From Puniceicoccus vermicola (GTDB taxonomy: Bacteria > Verrucomicrobiota > Verrucomicrobiia > Opitutales > Puniceicoccaceae): a stretch of 64,000 bases of DNA. The DNA lies in assembly GCF_014230055.1 (NCBI RefSeq), contig NZ_JACHVA010000086.1, forward strand, positions 1-64,000. The letters are read 5' to 3'. The notes under the pieces were generated by a model. The model was given only the letters and a program-made list of their open reading frames with translations. It was not told where the DNA came from and did no database searches. This document shows positions 16,063-24,106 of the stretch, in pieces (position 1 is the stretch's first letter; every line of letters starts with the position of its first letter). A program made the position numbers and the translations under genes.

Positions 16063-16866
16063 ATGGGCTACGTTGTGGGGATGTCATTGGATTTGGCGAA
16101 TAAACGTATTTGTGTCACCCGCGCCCGCACTCAATCGGGCGGTTTGGCCTCGCTCCTTGAGAGTCGCGGGGCCGAAGTGGTCGAGCTGCCTCTAATTGAG
16201 GTGGTCCCGACCAAGAACCGGAAAGTACTCGAAGAGGTTCTGGAACAGCCGGGGGTCTACGATTGGATCATTTTCACCAGCGCAAACGGGGTTCGCCACT
16301 TTTTTGCCGATCTGGTCGCCAAGTGTGAGGATCTTCGGGCCATCGGGTTTGCCCGCATTGCCTGTGTGGGCAAAGCCACTGCAGATGCGGTGCGCAAACA
16401 TCGACTGAGGGTCGATCTCTTGCCGGAGGAATCGAATGCAGAGAGTCTCGCTGTCGCGCTTCTGGAAACGAAAAGTCTCGATAGTGCGCGGGTGCTCATT
16501 GTCGCTGGCAACCGCAATCGGGATACCCTCTCCAGAACGCTGGAGGAGGAAGGCCACGCGATCGTAGACATTGCCGAAGTGTATGAAACCAAATTGGCAG
16601 ATTTGGCGGGAGCCGCCGAAGCCGTGGATTTCCGGACGAACGGCGCGGATGCGATTCTTTTCACCAGTGCGAGCACAGTCGAGGCCTTTGCTGAGCAAGC
16701 CTCCACGTTGCAGCTGGAAAAAGGGGCTCGGTTCCCGAAAGCGTTTAGCATCGGTCCTATGACCTCCGAAGCATTGGCGGGAGCTGGGATTCCTCTCCAA
16801 GCCGAGGCTCCAGAAGCCAGCTTGGAAGCATTGGTGGATGTCGTTGCGACTCATTTGAATTCGTAG
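16063..16866 (+). CDS. hemD: uroporphyrinogen-III synthase
   Basis: Closes and isomerises the linear tetrapyrrole made by HemC. The family is poorly conserved, but the pattern fits. The start is KRICVTRARTQSGGLASLLE, then GAEVVELPLIEV and DWIIFTSANGVRHF. The second lobe has LIVAGNRNRDTLSRTLEEEG, ADAILFTSASTVEAF and FSIGPMTSEALAGAGI. I choose the ATG at 16063 because AGAGG lies 8 bases upstream; the ATG at 16081 is also possible, and the frame opens at a TTG at 16000. The stop abuts the trpF start with no gap, so the two are translationally coupled. Confidence 0.85.
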   Translation: MGYVVGMSLDLANKRICVTRARTQSGGLASLLESRGAEVVELPLIEVVPTKNRKVLEEVLEQPGVYDWIIFTSANGVRHFFADLVAKCEDLRAIGFARIACVGKATADAVRKHRLRVDLLPEESNAESLAVALLETKSLDSARVLIVAGNRNRDTLSRTLEEEGHAIVDIAEVYETKLADLAGAAEAVDFRTNGADAILFTSASTVEAFAEQASTLQLEKGARFPKAFSIGPMTSEALAGAGIPLQAEAPEASLEALVDVVATHLNS

Positions 16867-17508
16867 ATGGACGTATCGGTAAAGGTTTGCGGGCTCCGTC
16901 GGCCAGAGGATGCCCGGGAAGCGATGTCGCTAGGCGCGGACTTCGGAGGAGTGATTGCGCATCCTGCCTCGCCCCGATATGTCGCCCCGGGAACGGAGGA
17001 GGCTTTATTGGCTGAAATTCCGAAAGGAAAACGGGTCTGGGTCGCCGTAGAACCGGATCTGGAGGCTATTGAAGCCGCATTTGCCCGAGGTTTTGATTGG
17101 GTGCAGATTCACTTTGATCCTTCTGGAGATTTTGATCCCGTTTCTGTCTCCACACGGTTTGGTGCCTCTCGACTGTGGCTGGTGCCCCGACTGGCCAATC
17201 TTCTCGACTTCAATGAGGACTGGGTCGGCCTCGCGAAGGTAATTCTGATCGACGGTTTCTCCAAGGATCGAATGGGCGGAACGGGGCACCGGGTCGAAGG
17301 CGAATCCTTTGCAAAACTCCAAAACCGTCATCCTGAACAACGGTTCTCGATCGCCGGTGGGATCACCCCTGAGAACGTCGGAGAGGTTCTGAGATCCAGC
17401 GAAGCGGCTCAAATCGACGTGAGCAGCGGGGTCGAGTCATCGCCGGGCAACAAGGATGCCTCCCGATTGAGAGCTCTGTTTCAAGCCGTGAGACAAGCGG
17501 AAGAATAG
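16867..17508 (+). CDS. trpF: phosphoribosylanthranilate isomerase
   Basis: Third step of tryptophan synthesis, a TIM-barrel isomerase. It begins with the family signature VKVCGLRRPEDAREA, with the catalytic Cys in CGL. GADFGGVIAHPASPRYV and the FDWVQIHFDPSG strand follow. Later come ILIDGF, the phosphate-loop GGTGH, SIAGGITPENV and IDVSSGVESSPGNKD, which is strongly typical. The 213-residue length is normal. It starts on the base after the hemD stop. No other trp gene is nearby, so the linkage is to haem rather than tryptophan synthesis. Confidence 0.92.
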   Translation: MDVSVKVCGLRRPEDAREAMSLGADFGGVIAHPASPRYVAPGTEEALLAEIPKGKRVWVAVEPDLEAIEAAFARGFDWVQIHFDPSGDFDPVSVSTRFGASRLWLVPRLANLLDFNEDWVGLAKVILIDGFSKDRMGGTGHRVEGESFAKLQNRHPEQRFSIAGGITPENVGEVLRSSEAAQIDVSSGVESSPGNKDASRLRALFQAVRQAEE

Positions 17509-17523
17509 CTTCTACCGAAGAAA

Positions 17524-17552
17524 CCAAAGTAGTGAGAGCTTCCAGCTCTCTC
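17524..17552. repeat. solo copy of the 56.7-57.2 kb array hairpin
   Basis: AAAGTAGTGAGAGC from 17526, then GAGAGCT-TCC-AGCTCTC as a perfect hairpin (17534-17550), repeats the first half of the array unit at 56665-57172. It sits just after the trpF stop, in the 188 bp gap before a convergent hydrolase gene. It shows that the array unit also exists alone. Confidence 0.75.
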
Positions 17553-17696
17553 AACGCATCCCAAGGGGAAGGGCGGAAGACTATTACCTAAGAAAAATCG
17601 CATCTAAGAGATGAGCGGATTTCTCTCCCTAGCGGTCCCGATGCGATTCAGCAGGACATCTCGCTCGAGCCGAGTTCAATGCGAATTCGGTATTGC

Positions 17697-18515
17697 CTAG
17701 TGGGGTTGTTTGACCTCCGATGTGGCGTCGCGTCTCCGCAAGGTATTTAAAACCTGAATCATCTCATTTTCTCCGACAAAGCGGAGGTTGTTGTGCTCGC
17801 CTTCGGGGAAAAGAAATAGTTCGGCAGAATCGCCCGCTTCTTCAGCCAGTTTTTGGGAATGAGAGGCGGGAATGGTTCGGTCAAGGGCACCGTGAAAAAG
17901 AAAAATCGGACAGGGAACCTCTGCGATGATGGATTCGGTCGGAAAAGGTTCCGCAATCAGCAGGGGAACTGGCAGATTGGCGACGGCGAAAACTGACCGA
18001 AACGTCGATTCCAGAACCAGCCCCCGGAACTTTTCCTGGGTCGCGAGAAACGTGGCGGGAGCGCCCCCGAGTGACCGACCCCATACCACGGTATCTTCGG
18101 CGGCAACTTGCATCTCATCCCGAGCATATTCCCACACGGCCAGCGTAGCGGTACGCACGCTCTCCCCCGTCGGTGTGCCGGTCGTGAGACCATAGCCGGG
18201 ATAGTCCAGTGCGATGACGGTATATCCCTGGTCGTTGAACCAAGCAAAACGGTCGGCATTTGTGCCGATATCTTCTCCATTTCCATGGAGATAAAAAAGA
18301 ACAGAAGCCCCGGATTCTGTGCTTGGTTGGACGATAAAAGCGACCTCATTCCCATCGCCGGATTTTACGGTGATCAATCCTGGAAGGCTTTCGTAACTGC
18401 TTCCGCGGTAGGGAAAAAGCTGTCGAGGATAGATCCATCGCACCAAAAAATTCAGGCCGATGTAGGAAACCGCCAGGCCAATCAGAAGAAGCAAAAGTAA
18501 TGAACGAGACGGCAT
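17697..18515 (-). CDS. alpha/beta hydrolase, membrane-anchored (BEM46/ABHD13-like)
   Basis: The 272-residue serine hydrolase has an N-terminal signal anchor ([20 protein letters not shown]). The fold shows [11 protein letters not shown] (oxyanion region), [15 protein letters not shown], the nucleophile elbow [14 protein letters not shown], an acid strand [12 protein letters not shown] and the catalytic His in EGEHNNL. It resembles the BEM46/ABHD13 group of uncertain substrate. The ATG at 18515 is chosen because it begins the hydrophobic anchor. It is divergent from the UGDH gene, with starts about 58 bp apart, so the two promoters share that gap. Confidence 0.8.
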   Translation of the reverse strand: MPSRSLLLLLLIGLAVSYIGLNFLVRWIYPRQLFPYRGSSYESLPGLITVKSGDGNEVAFIVQPSTESGASVLFYLHGNGEDIGTNADRFAWFNDQGYTVIALDYPGYGLTTGTPTGESVRTATLAVWEYARDEMQVAAEDTVVWGRSLGGAPATFLATQEKFRGLVLESTFRSVFAVANLPVPLLIAEPFPTESIIAEVPCPIFLFHGALDRTIPASHSQKLAEEAGDSAELFLFPEGEHNNLRFVGENEMIQVLNTLRRRDATSEVKQPH

Positions 18516-18573
18516 GTGCAGATCGAGGATTGCAGAGCAAAGCAATACCGTGCAAGGTGGGGAAAATTTAGCA

Positions 18574-19965
18574 ATGCCAAAGAAAGTTTGTTGTATCGGA
18601 GCCGGCTACGTTGGGGGACCAACGATGGCGGTTATCGCCCAAAAGAACCCCGACGTTAAGGTAACTGTCGTCGATATTAACGAGGACCGAATCCAAGGCT
18701 GGAACTCAGAGGAACTTCCCGTTTTCGAACCGGGCCTCCTTGAGGTGGTCAAGGAAGCCCGCGGGAGGAATCTCTTCTTCACGACGGCGGTGGAGGCTAC
18801 GATCGCGGAGGCCGACATTATTTTCGTCTCGGTGAACACTCCGACGAAGGAATTCGGAGTCGGTAAGGGGAGTGCCGCCAACCTCATGTACGTCGAGAAG
18901 TGCGCTCGCACCATCGCTCGAGTCGCCCAATCCAACAAGATCATCGTGGAGAAATCGACTGTCCCCGTCCGGACGGCCGAATTCTTGAAACAAATCCTCC
19001 ATGCCGAGGGTTCCAAGCATCAGTTCGAGATCGTTTCAAATCCCGAGTTTCTCGCGGAAGGAACTGCGATCGTCGACCTGAATAATCCAGACCGCGTGCT
19101 GATTGGTGGCGATCAAACCTCCGAAGGGAAGGCGGCCGTCGCTTCCGTTTCCTCGCTTTACGAAGCTTGGGTTCCCAAAGACCGAATTTTGACGACAAAC
19201 CTTTGGTCATCCGAACTGTCCAAGCTCACGGCCAATGCCTTTTTGGCCCAGCGTATTTCCAGCATCAACTCGATTTCAGCCCTCTGCGAACGCACGGATG
19301 CCGATGTCGAAGAAGTTGGCCGGGCGATCGGCATGGACTCGCGGATCGGTTCGAAATTCTTGCGCAGTTCAGTCGGCTTTGGGGGGTCCTGCTTCCAGAA
19401 GGATATTCTGAATTTGGTCTATCTTTGCGATTTCTTCGGGCTTCCTGAGGTGGCCGATTATTGGAGAAAGGTGGTTGAGATGAACAACTACCAAAAGAGG
19501 CGTTTCGTCCGGCGGATCATGAGTGCTATGTTCAACACGGTCAGCGGACGGAATCTGGCCATCTTCGGTTTTGCTTTCAAGAAGGACACCAACGATACCC
19601 GGGAATCCCCCGCGATCTCCGTTTGCCGCGATCTGCTCGATGAGCAGGCCGTTCTCCGGATTTATGACCCTCGGGTGAAAAAAGCACAGATTTACCGGGA
19701 TCTCGGTTTGGATCCATCAATAGAAGATCCGCGAGTCCAGATCATGAGTGATCCGTACCAAGCTGTCCAAGCCTGCGATGCGATTGCTGTGCTTACGGAG
19801 TGGGATGAGTTTGCCGAGCTGGATTATGAGCGGATCTTCGATGCGATGCGGAAGCCCGCTCACATCTTCGATGGACGCAATCTCCTCAAACCGAAAAAAC
19901 TGAAGAAGATTGGATTCAGTCTCCACAGTATCGGTAAGGGTGATTCTGCGACTTCCCTGAGGTAG
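18574..19965 (+). CDS. ugd: UDP-glucose 6-dehydrogenase, animal/plant-type
   Basis: Oxidises UDP-glucose to UDP-glucuronate with 2 NAD+. The 463-residue product has the NAD motif [17 protein letters not shown] at the start, [11 protein letters not shown], and [11 protein letters not shown] with GKGSAANL. The substrate site has [12 protein letters not shown] and the Lys in [20 protein letters not shown]. The catalytic Cys273 is in [10 protein letters not shown]. The C-terminal lobe has [14 protein letters not shown]. The wording and length follow animal and plant UGDH, and Cys273 corresponds to human Cys276, rather than the shorter common bacterial Ugd. The ATG at 18574 is chosen because it begins the Rossmann strand. 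A sugar-phosphate isomerase gene follows 28 bp later. Confidence 0.94.
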   Translation: MPKKVCCIGAGYVGGPTMAVIAQKNPDVKVTVVDINEDRIQGWNSEELPVFEPGLLEVVKEARGRNLFFTTAVEATIAEADIIFVSVNTPTKEFGVGKGSAANLMYVEKCARTIARVAQSNKIIVEKSTVPVRTAEFLKQILHAEGSKHQFEIVSNPEFLAEGTAIVDLNNPDRVLIGGDQTSEGKAAVASVSSLYEAWVPKDRILTTNLWSSELSKLTANAFLAQRISSINSISALCERTDADVEEVGRAIGMDSRIGSKFLRSSVGFGGSCFQKDILNLVYLCDFFGLPEVADYWRKVVEMNNYQKRRFVRRIMSAMFNTVSGRNLAIFGFAFKKDTNDTRESPAISVCRDLLDEQAVLRIYDPRVKKAQIYRDLGLDPSIEDPRVQIMSDPYQAVQACDAIAVLTEWDEFAELDYERIFDAMRKPAHIFDGRNLLKPKKLKKIGFSLHSIGKGDSATSLR

Positions 19966-19993
19966 GCATCTCTAGAGCCGGATTCTTGAAGAT

Positions 19994-20554
19994 ATGCTGG
20001 ATTCTTTAATTTCTGTTCTGCAGGAGTTTCGTTCGTCGATGCCTCTTGTCGAAACGACGGGTGCGGCATTGGGAGAGTGCCTCCAGAACGGAGGAAAGGT
20101 TCTCGCTTGTGGGAATGGTGGTAGCGCCTCCGATTCAATGCACCTTTGTGAGGAGTTGACCGGACGCTATCGAAACAACCGCCAAGCACTTCCCGCGATT
20201 AGCCTGAATGCAGACGGCACGGCGTTGACCTGCATTGCGAACGATTTTGGATTCGAAGAGGTCTTTTCCCGTCAGGTTGAGGCTCTTGGCACCGAAAAAG
20301 ATGTTCTCGTGGTCTTTTCCACGAGCGGTTGCTCGGCCAATGTAATTCGAGCCCTGGAGACCGCGAAGGAGCACCATATGCTGAGCATCGTGCTGTCGGG
20401 CAAGGGCGGGGGACCCGCGGTTGAACTCGCTGATCACGCCATCGTCATACCGTCGCGGGAAAGTGCCCGGATTCAGGAAGTCCACACCTTCATCCTGCAC
20501 ACTTGGCTGGAGATCATTGAGGAACAACTCTTCGGAATCGATCGCTCGCATTGA
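19994..20554 (+). CDS. gmhA: GmhA/DiaA-like sugar-phosphate isomerase (SIS domain)
   Basis: The 186-residue SIS-domain protein has the layout of sedoheptulose-7-phosphate isomerase, which starts the ADP-heptose pathway for lipopolysaccharide core. It has ACGNGGSASDSMHLCEELTG (the metal/active-site region, His and Glu kept), SLNADGTALTCIANDFGFEE, VFSRQVEALG, FSTSGCSANVIRAL, and the end RESARIQEVHTFILHTWLEI. DiaA is a close relative that lacks enzyme function, but the intact HxxxE and the ARIQExH motif favour the enzyme. It lies directly behind UGDH, in line with a nucleotide-sugar/envelope role. Confidence 0.85.
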   Translation: MLDSLISVLQEFRSSMPLVETTGAALGECLQNGGKVLACGNGGSASDSMHLCEELTGRYRNNRQALPAISLNADGTALTCIANDFGFEEVFSRQVEALGTEKDVLVVFSTSGCSANVIRALETAKEHHMLSIVLSGKGGGPAVELADHAIVIPSRESARIQEVHTFILHTWLEIIEEQLFGIDRSH

Positions 20555-20716
20555 TCCAGAGGATCAGTTCCTCATTTCGCTTCGAGAGAACTGCACTTTT
20601 GTGAATTCTCTGAAGTATGCCTGCATGATTTATTCTTTTTTAATTGGCGGTTCCGATTGAATGGGTGATTCTCCTATTCAACGCTTTCTCTATTTTCTAT
20701 TTTCAGCTTCCTTCCT

Positions 20717-20992
20717 ATGTCGATCGGCGAAATCATTTCCATCGCTCTGCTTTGTATCAAATTAGCGCCCGCTTTTCTTCTATTAGTGCTTGGGCTACGC
20801 TACTTGTTTTACAATCCCGACGGATGGAATCTGGACCGGATGTATGAAAAGTATTTTCATGGCCGACGGAAGAAGAAGTATCGGCGTTTTACTCAAAATA
20901 TTGGATTCGTCCTGCTGATTATTGGCTTAATTTACACTTGGTTTGTGGTTTGGCCGATTTTCGAGGAATTTTTTATTGAGAATCCGAAATAG
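20717..20992 (+). CDS. small two-helix membrane protein
   Basis: The 91-residue product has a transmembrane helix at about 5-28 (ISIALLCIKLAPAFLLLVLG), then a basic cytoplasmic loop HGRRKKKYRRFTQN. A second helix lies at about 62-82 (GFVLLIIGLIYTWFVVWPIF). I recognise no family. It lies 42 bp before the thioesterase gene on the same strand; a small 6 bp hairpin (21007-21022) lies between them. Confidence 0.45.
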   Translation: MSIGEIISIALLCIKLAPAFLLLVLGLRYLFYNPDGWNLDRMYEKYFHGRRKKKYRRFTQNIGFVLLIIGLIYTWFVVWPIFEEFFIENPK

Positions 20993-21034
20993 GAGTTGAG
21001 AGGACCGTCCCGATTGCGGGACAATTGAAACCCT

Positions 21035-21445
21035 ATGGTTCAATCGAAGACGTCGATTCGGGTCCGCTACGCGGAAACCGATATGATGGGGATCGTCTAT
21101 CACAGTCGGTACCTCCCTTGGCTGGAATGTTCCCGGATTCAACTTCTGGACGATCTTGGATGCCCGTATGTAGAAATGGAAAAAATGGGCGTCCGGCTCC
21201 CGGTCGTTGAGGTAAATTGTCGGTATCGGTATCCCGCTCGTTTCGATGATCGGGTCACAGTCACCGCGGAAATTAGGGAAATGCCCCGCGCACGGATCAA
21301 GATCTACTATCAAGTTCAGCGTGATGACGGACAGCTTCTTTGCGAGGCCTCGACGCTGCACGGATTTATGGATCTGGAAAATCGCCCTTGCCGCCCTCCG
21401 GAAAAGTTGAGGAAGGCCTTCCAAGCGAGTTTTCCCTCGAGCTAG
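21035..21445 (+). CDS. acyl-CoA thioesterase, YbgC-like hotdog fold
   Basis: The 136-residue 4HBT/YbgC-type thioesterase has the signature IRVRYAETDMMGIVYHSRYL near the N-terminus, with Asp16 as the catalytic acid, then LECSRIQLLDDLG and strands up to LCEASTLHGFMDLENRPCRP. Such proteins hydrolyse short acyl-CoA or acyl-ACP thioesters in the cytoplasm. YbgC itself is usually next to tol-pal genes, which is not so here. The ATG at 21035 fits the family's N-terminus. It converges with lipA. Confidence 0.85.
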   Translation: MVQSKTSIRVRYAETDMMGIVYHSRYLPWLECSRIQLLDDLGCPYVEMEKMGVRLPVVEVNCRYRYPARFDDRVTVTAEIREMPRARIKIYYQVQRDDGQLLCEASTLHGFMDLENRPCRPPEKLRKAFQASFPSS

Positions 21446-21538
21446 GTTTGTCTTTCTCCCTGTGACCTCCTACAGGGGCGAGCTAGTAACTTCGGAGTAG
21501 GAGGCCAGCCATCAAACCAAGTCTCGCCGCGGTAATTC

Positions 21539-21580
21539 GATCCCTAGGACCCTTCCGAGGCTAGGGACTTCCTAGGGATC
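21539..21580. terminator. candidate bidirectional terminator hairpin
   Basis: GATCCCTAGG (21539-21548) and CCTAGGGATC (21571-21580) are perfect 10 bp arms with a 22-base loop. They lie in the gap between two convergent genes (thioesterase plus strand, lipA minus strand), where a shared terminator is expected. T-runs beside it are poor, so this is tentative. Confidence 0.4.
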
Positions 21581-21605
21581 TCGGTCTGAATTTTCTCTCC
21601 CCAGA

Positions 21606-22490
21606 TTAAGCGCTCCGAGCCAGTTCTTTGCGTCGAGCGCTGAACTTGGCGGATTGCTCATCGGCGTGGTAAGAGGACCTTACCAGAGGTCCGGATTCGA
21701 CAAAATCAAACCCGATTTCGAGTCCATACTCCTTCCACTCGTCAAACTCTTCGGGAGTGACCCAACGGTCAATCGGAGCGTGTTTGGGAGTCGGGGACAG
21801 GTATTGTCCAATCGTCAGAATTTTGACTCCGGCATCAAGGATGTCCTGCATGACTTCCTTGATCTCTTCCTTTTCCTCACCGATTCCCAGCATCAAACCC
21901 GACTTGGTAACGAACCCGCGGGAGCCTGCGTGACGAAGGCACCAGAGGGAACGGTCGTAGCGAGCCGTTCTACGGATCGGGCGCTGAAGGCGCTTCACCG
22001 TTTCCAAATTGTGGTTAAAAATGTCGGGCTCGGCATCGAGAACAATGTCCAAGTGCTCCTGGCGGCCCCGGAAATCTGCTGTCAGGATTTCGACCGCAGT
22101 ATTGGGGTTCTTGTTGCGGATGGCGCGAACGGTTGCAGCCCATACCGAAGCCCCGCCATCTTTCAAATCGTCGCGGGCTACCGAGGTGATGACGCAGTGT
22201 TTCAGATTCATGCGTCGGACCGATTCGGCAACGCGGGCTGGCTCACCAATGTCCAGTTCAGTAGGACGACCCGTCTGGATGGCGCAGAACGAACAAGCAC
22301 GGGTGCAAATGTTCCCAAGGATCATCAACGTCGCAGTTCCGCGGGACCAGCACTCTCCCATATTGGGGCACTGGGCACTGCTGCAGACCGTGTGGAGATT
22401 GTTCTTTTCGACGTTTTCTTGAACTTCATCAAACCACGGGCCTGATGGAAGTTTTCCTTTCAACCACTCTGGACGTTTATCAGTGAGCAT
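21606..22490 (-). CDS. lipA: lipoyl synthase
   Basis: Radical-SAM enzyme that inserts two sulfurs into octanoyl groups on lipoate-dependent enzymes. The auxiliary-cluster cysteines are in TVCSSAQCPNMGECWSRGTA. The radical-SAM CxxxCxxC is CTRACSFC. Other family motifs are TSVARDDLKDGGA, IFNHNLETVKRL, TKSGLMLGIGEEKEE and TIGQYLSPTPKHAP. The start at the ATG at 22490 (MLTDKRPEWL) fits the family; the frame opens earlier at 22553. The product has 294 residues. A lipB gene is not next to it. Confidence 0.96.
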   Translation of the reverse strand: MLTDKRPEWLKGKLPSGPWFDEVQENVEKNNLHTVCSSAQCPNMGECWSRGTATLMILGNICTRACSFCAIQTGRPTELDIGEPARVAESVRRMNLKHCVITSVARDDLKDGGASVWAATVRAIRNKNPNTAVEILTADFRGRQEHLDIVLDAEPDIFNHNLETVKRLQRPIRRTARYDRSLWCLRHAGSRGFVTKSGLMLGIGEEKEEIKEVMQDILDAGVKILTIGQYLSPTPKHAPIDRWVTPEEFDEWKEYGLEIGFDFVESGPLVRSSYHADEQSAKFSARRKELARSA

Positions 22491-22598
22491 TGTGGACGTT
22501 ATAGGGGAGAGTCTCTGAACCTCAAACACATTCCCTTGGTTTTCACGCTCCAAGGACAGAAAATGGCCGATTTTTCAAGTTGAGGGTGGCGAGATTCC

Positions 22599-23483
22599 TC
22601 AGGAAAGGAAAAGTCCGACCGTCAACAAGACGCCGTACAGAATCAATCCGGAGGCCGATTTTTGAAGGAGTCCGCCGAATCCATCCCGCCGCAATGCTCT
22701 GGGCATCTTGCGCCAGACGATGAAGATGGGGATCATTCCAGGCAGGGCGATCAAGGTTGTCCAGCGCTCCTGGATCAGGCCAAAGCCAAAACAAAGGAAG
22801 ATCGAGACGCAAATGCTGGTGAGCACCAGAGCTTCTCCGAACGCTGGTCCCAGACGGACGATTAACGTTCGCTTTCCGGCGACGAGGTCTGATTCGCGAT
22901 CGCGGTAGTTGTTGATAACGAGAAGATTGTTGGCGAGAAGCCCGATCGCCAATCCGGCGGGCCAAACCGAGCAGGGAAAACTGCCGACCTGGACGTAGGC
23001 AGTAAAGCCCACAGCGACAAAACCGAAAAAGGCGATCACGAATACATCCCCGAGTCCCCGGTAGCCCAGTGCAATCGGTTGAGCGGTGTAGGCCACCGCG
23101 GATAAAACACTGCCGAGCCCCACCGCAAGAAGCCACCAACCGCCCCAGTAAATCAGGGAAAGGCCGACGAGGAAACCGATCCCCAGTGTAAGAAAGGCCG
23201 CCGTTCTCATCTGCTGCGGGGCGATCAATCCACTGGCGACGGCTCGAGTGGGGCCGATTCTCTCTTCCGTGTCCGCTCCCTGCTTCCAGTCGTAGTAATC
23301 GTTGGCGAAGTTGGTCCCCACTTGAATAATGATCGCGAATAGTCCGCAAATCATCGCGGGAAGCCAGTGAAAGGCATCTACGGACGCGGCTACGCCCGAA
23401 CCCACCAAGACCGGAATGACTGCGGCCGGAAGGGTTCGGGGACGGGATGCCAATATCCAAGGTTGCAGCTTCATAGGCTTCAT
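22599..23483 (-). CDS. menA: 1,4-dihydroxy-2-naphthoate polyprenyltransferase
   Basis: UbiA-family integral membrane prenyltransferase that makes demethylmenaquinone, so the cell uses menaquinone. The sequence begins LQPWILASRPRTLPAAVIPV, typical of MenA. It has the first aspartate-rich motif in NFANDYYDWKQGADTEER and the second in NNYRDRESDLVAGKRT. About eight hydrophobic helices are visible. Length 294 is normal. It is followed by lipA on the same strand, 108 bp away, and other men genes are not in the window. Confidence 0.93.
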   Translation of the reverse strand: MKPMKLQPWILASRPRTLPAAVIPVLVGSGVAASVDAFHWLPAMICGLFAIIIQVGTNFANDYYDWKQGADTEERIGPTRAVASGLIAPQQMRTAAFLTLGIGFLVGLSLIYWGGWWLLAVGLGSVLSAVAYTAQPIALGYRGLGDVFVIAFFGFVAVGFTAYVQVGSFPCSVWPAGLAIGLLANNLLVINNYRDRESDLVAGKRTLIVRLGPAFGEALVLTSICVSIFLCFGFGLIQERWTTLIALPGMIPIFIVWRKMPRALRRDGFGGLLQKSASGLILYGVLLTVGLFLS

Positions 23484-23574
23484 AGAATAGATAAGGCAGC
23501 CTCCACCTTAGACATCAAGAACGGACACAGGCTGAACGGGGTAAATGGCAATTCACCCGCAATGTGGTGGAAGA

Positions 23575-23979
23575 TTATTCGGAAGTCTCAGTGCTCAACA
23601 GAAAATCGGCGATGTAATGGAGCACCTTATTTTTGCCATCTTCGGATTCGATTTCTCCGAAAAATGGGAATCGTCGTTCCTGTGGCTTGCCGAATGCATG
23701 AACATCGATGAAGGCATAGGGAACGCGGGAAATCTCGGCGATTTTTAGTTCAAAAGCCAGTTTTTCATCGTCGCCATCCCGGAGAAAAGTGAACGAAGAA
23801 AAGGTCCACAGATCGTTTTCACAGGCCCCGTACTGGAACTTTACGTCGGCTCCCTTGAGTTCGGATTTTAACCAGGAAGAAGCATCGGATACGATTTGGC
23901 AGGAGTCCGAAGCCGAGTTGCGCTTCGTTTCCAGAATCATAAACAGATCGGAGGTGGGGTTAGGATTACCGCTTTTCAT
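23575..23979 (-). CDS. hypothetical protein, 134 residues
   Basis: This small soluble protein has no signal peptide and no membrane helix. It has predicted alternating helices and strands (SWLKSELKGADVKFQYGA, YAFIDVHAFGKPQERRFPFF). I recognise no domain. It lies 92 bp upstream of menA on the same strand. Reading-frame length and the clean fit between neighbours are the only support. Confidence 0.4.
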   Translation of the reverse strand: MKSGNPNPTSDLFMILETKRNSASDSCQIVSDASSWLKSELKGADVKFQYGACENDLWTFSSFTFLRDGDDEKLAFELKIAEISRVPYAFIDVHAFGKPQERRFPFFGEIESEDGKNKVLHYIADFLLSTETSE

Positions 23980-24106
23980 TTCATGTAAACATAGGTGAAG
24001 ATCTACTTATGTCCAGCAAGATTCTGACTGATCGTCATCGAATTTTTGATTGGCCAGTCGTTTGAGTGCGGAATGCGGCAAGCAGGGTAGGCGATAATAC
24101 GCTGTC

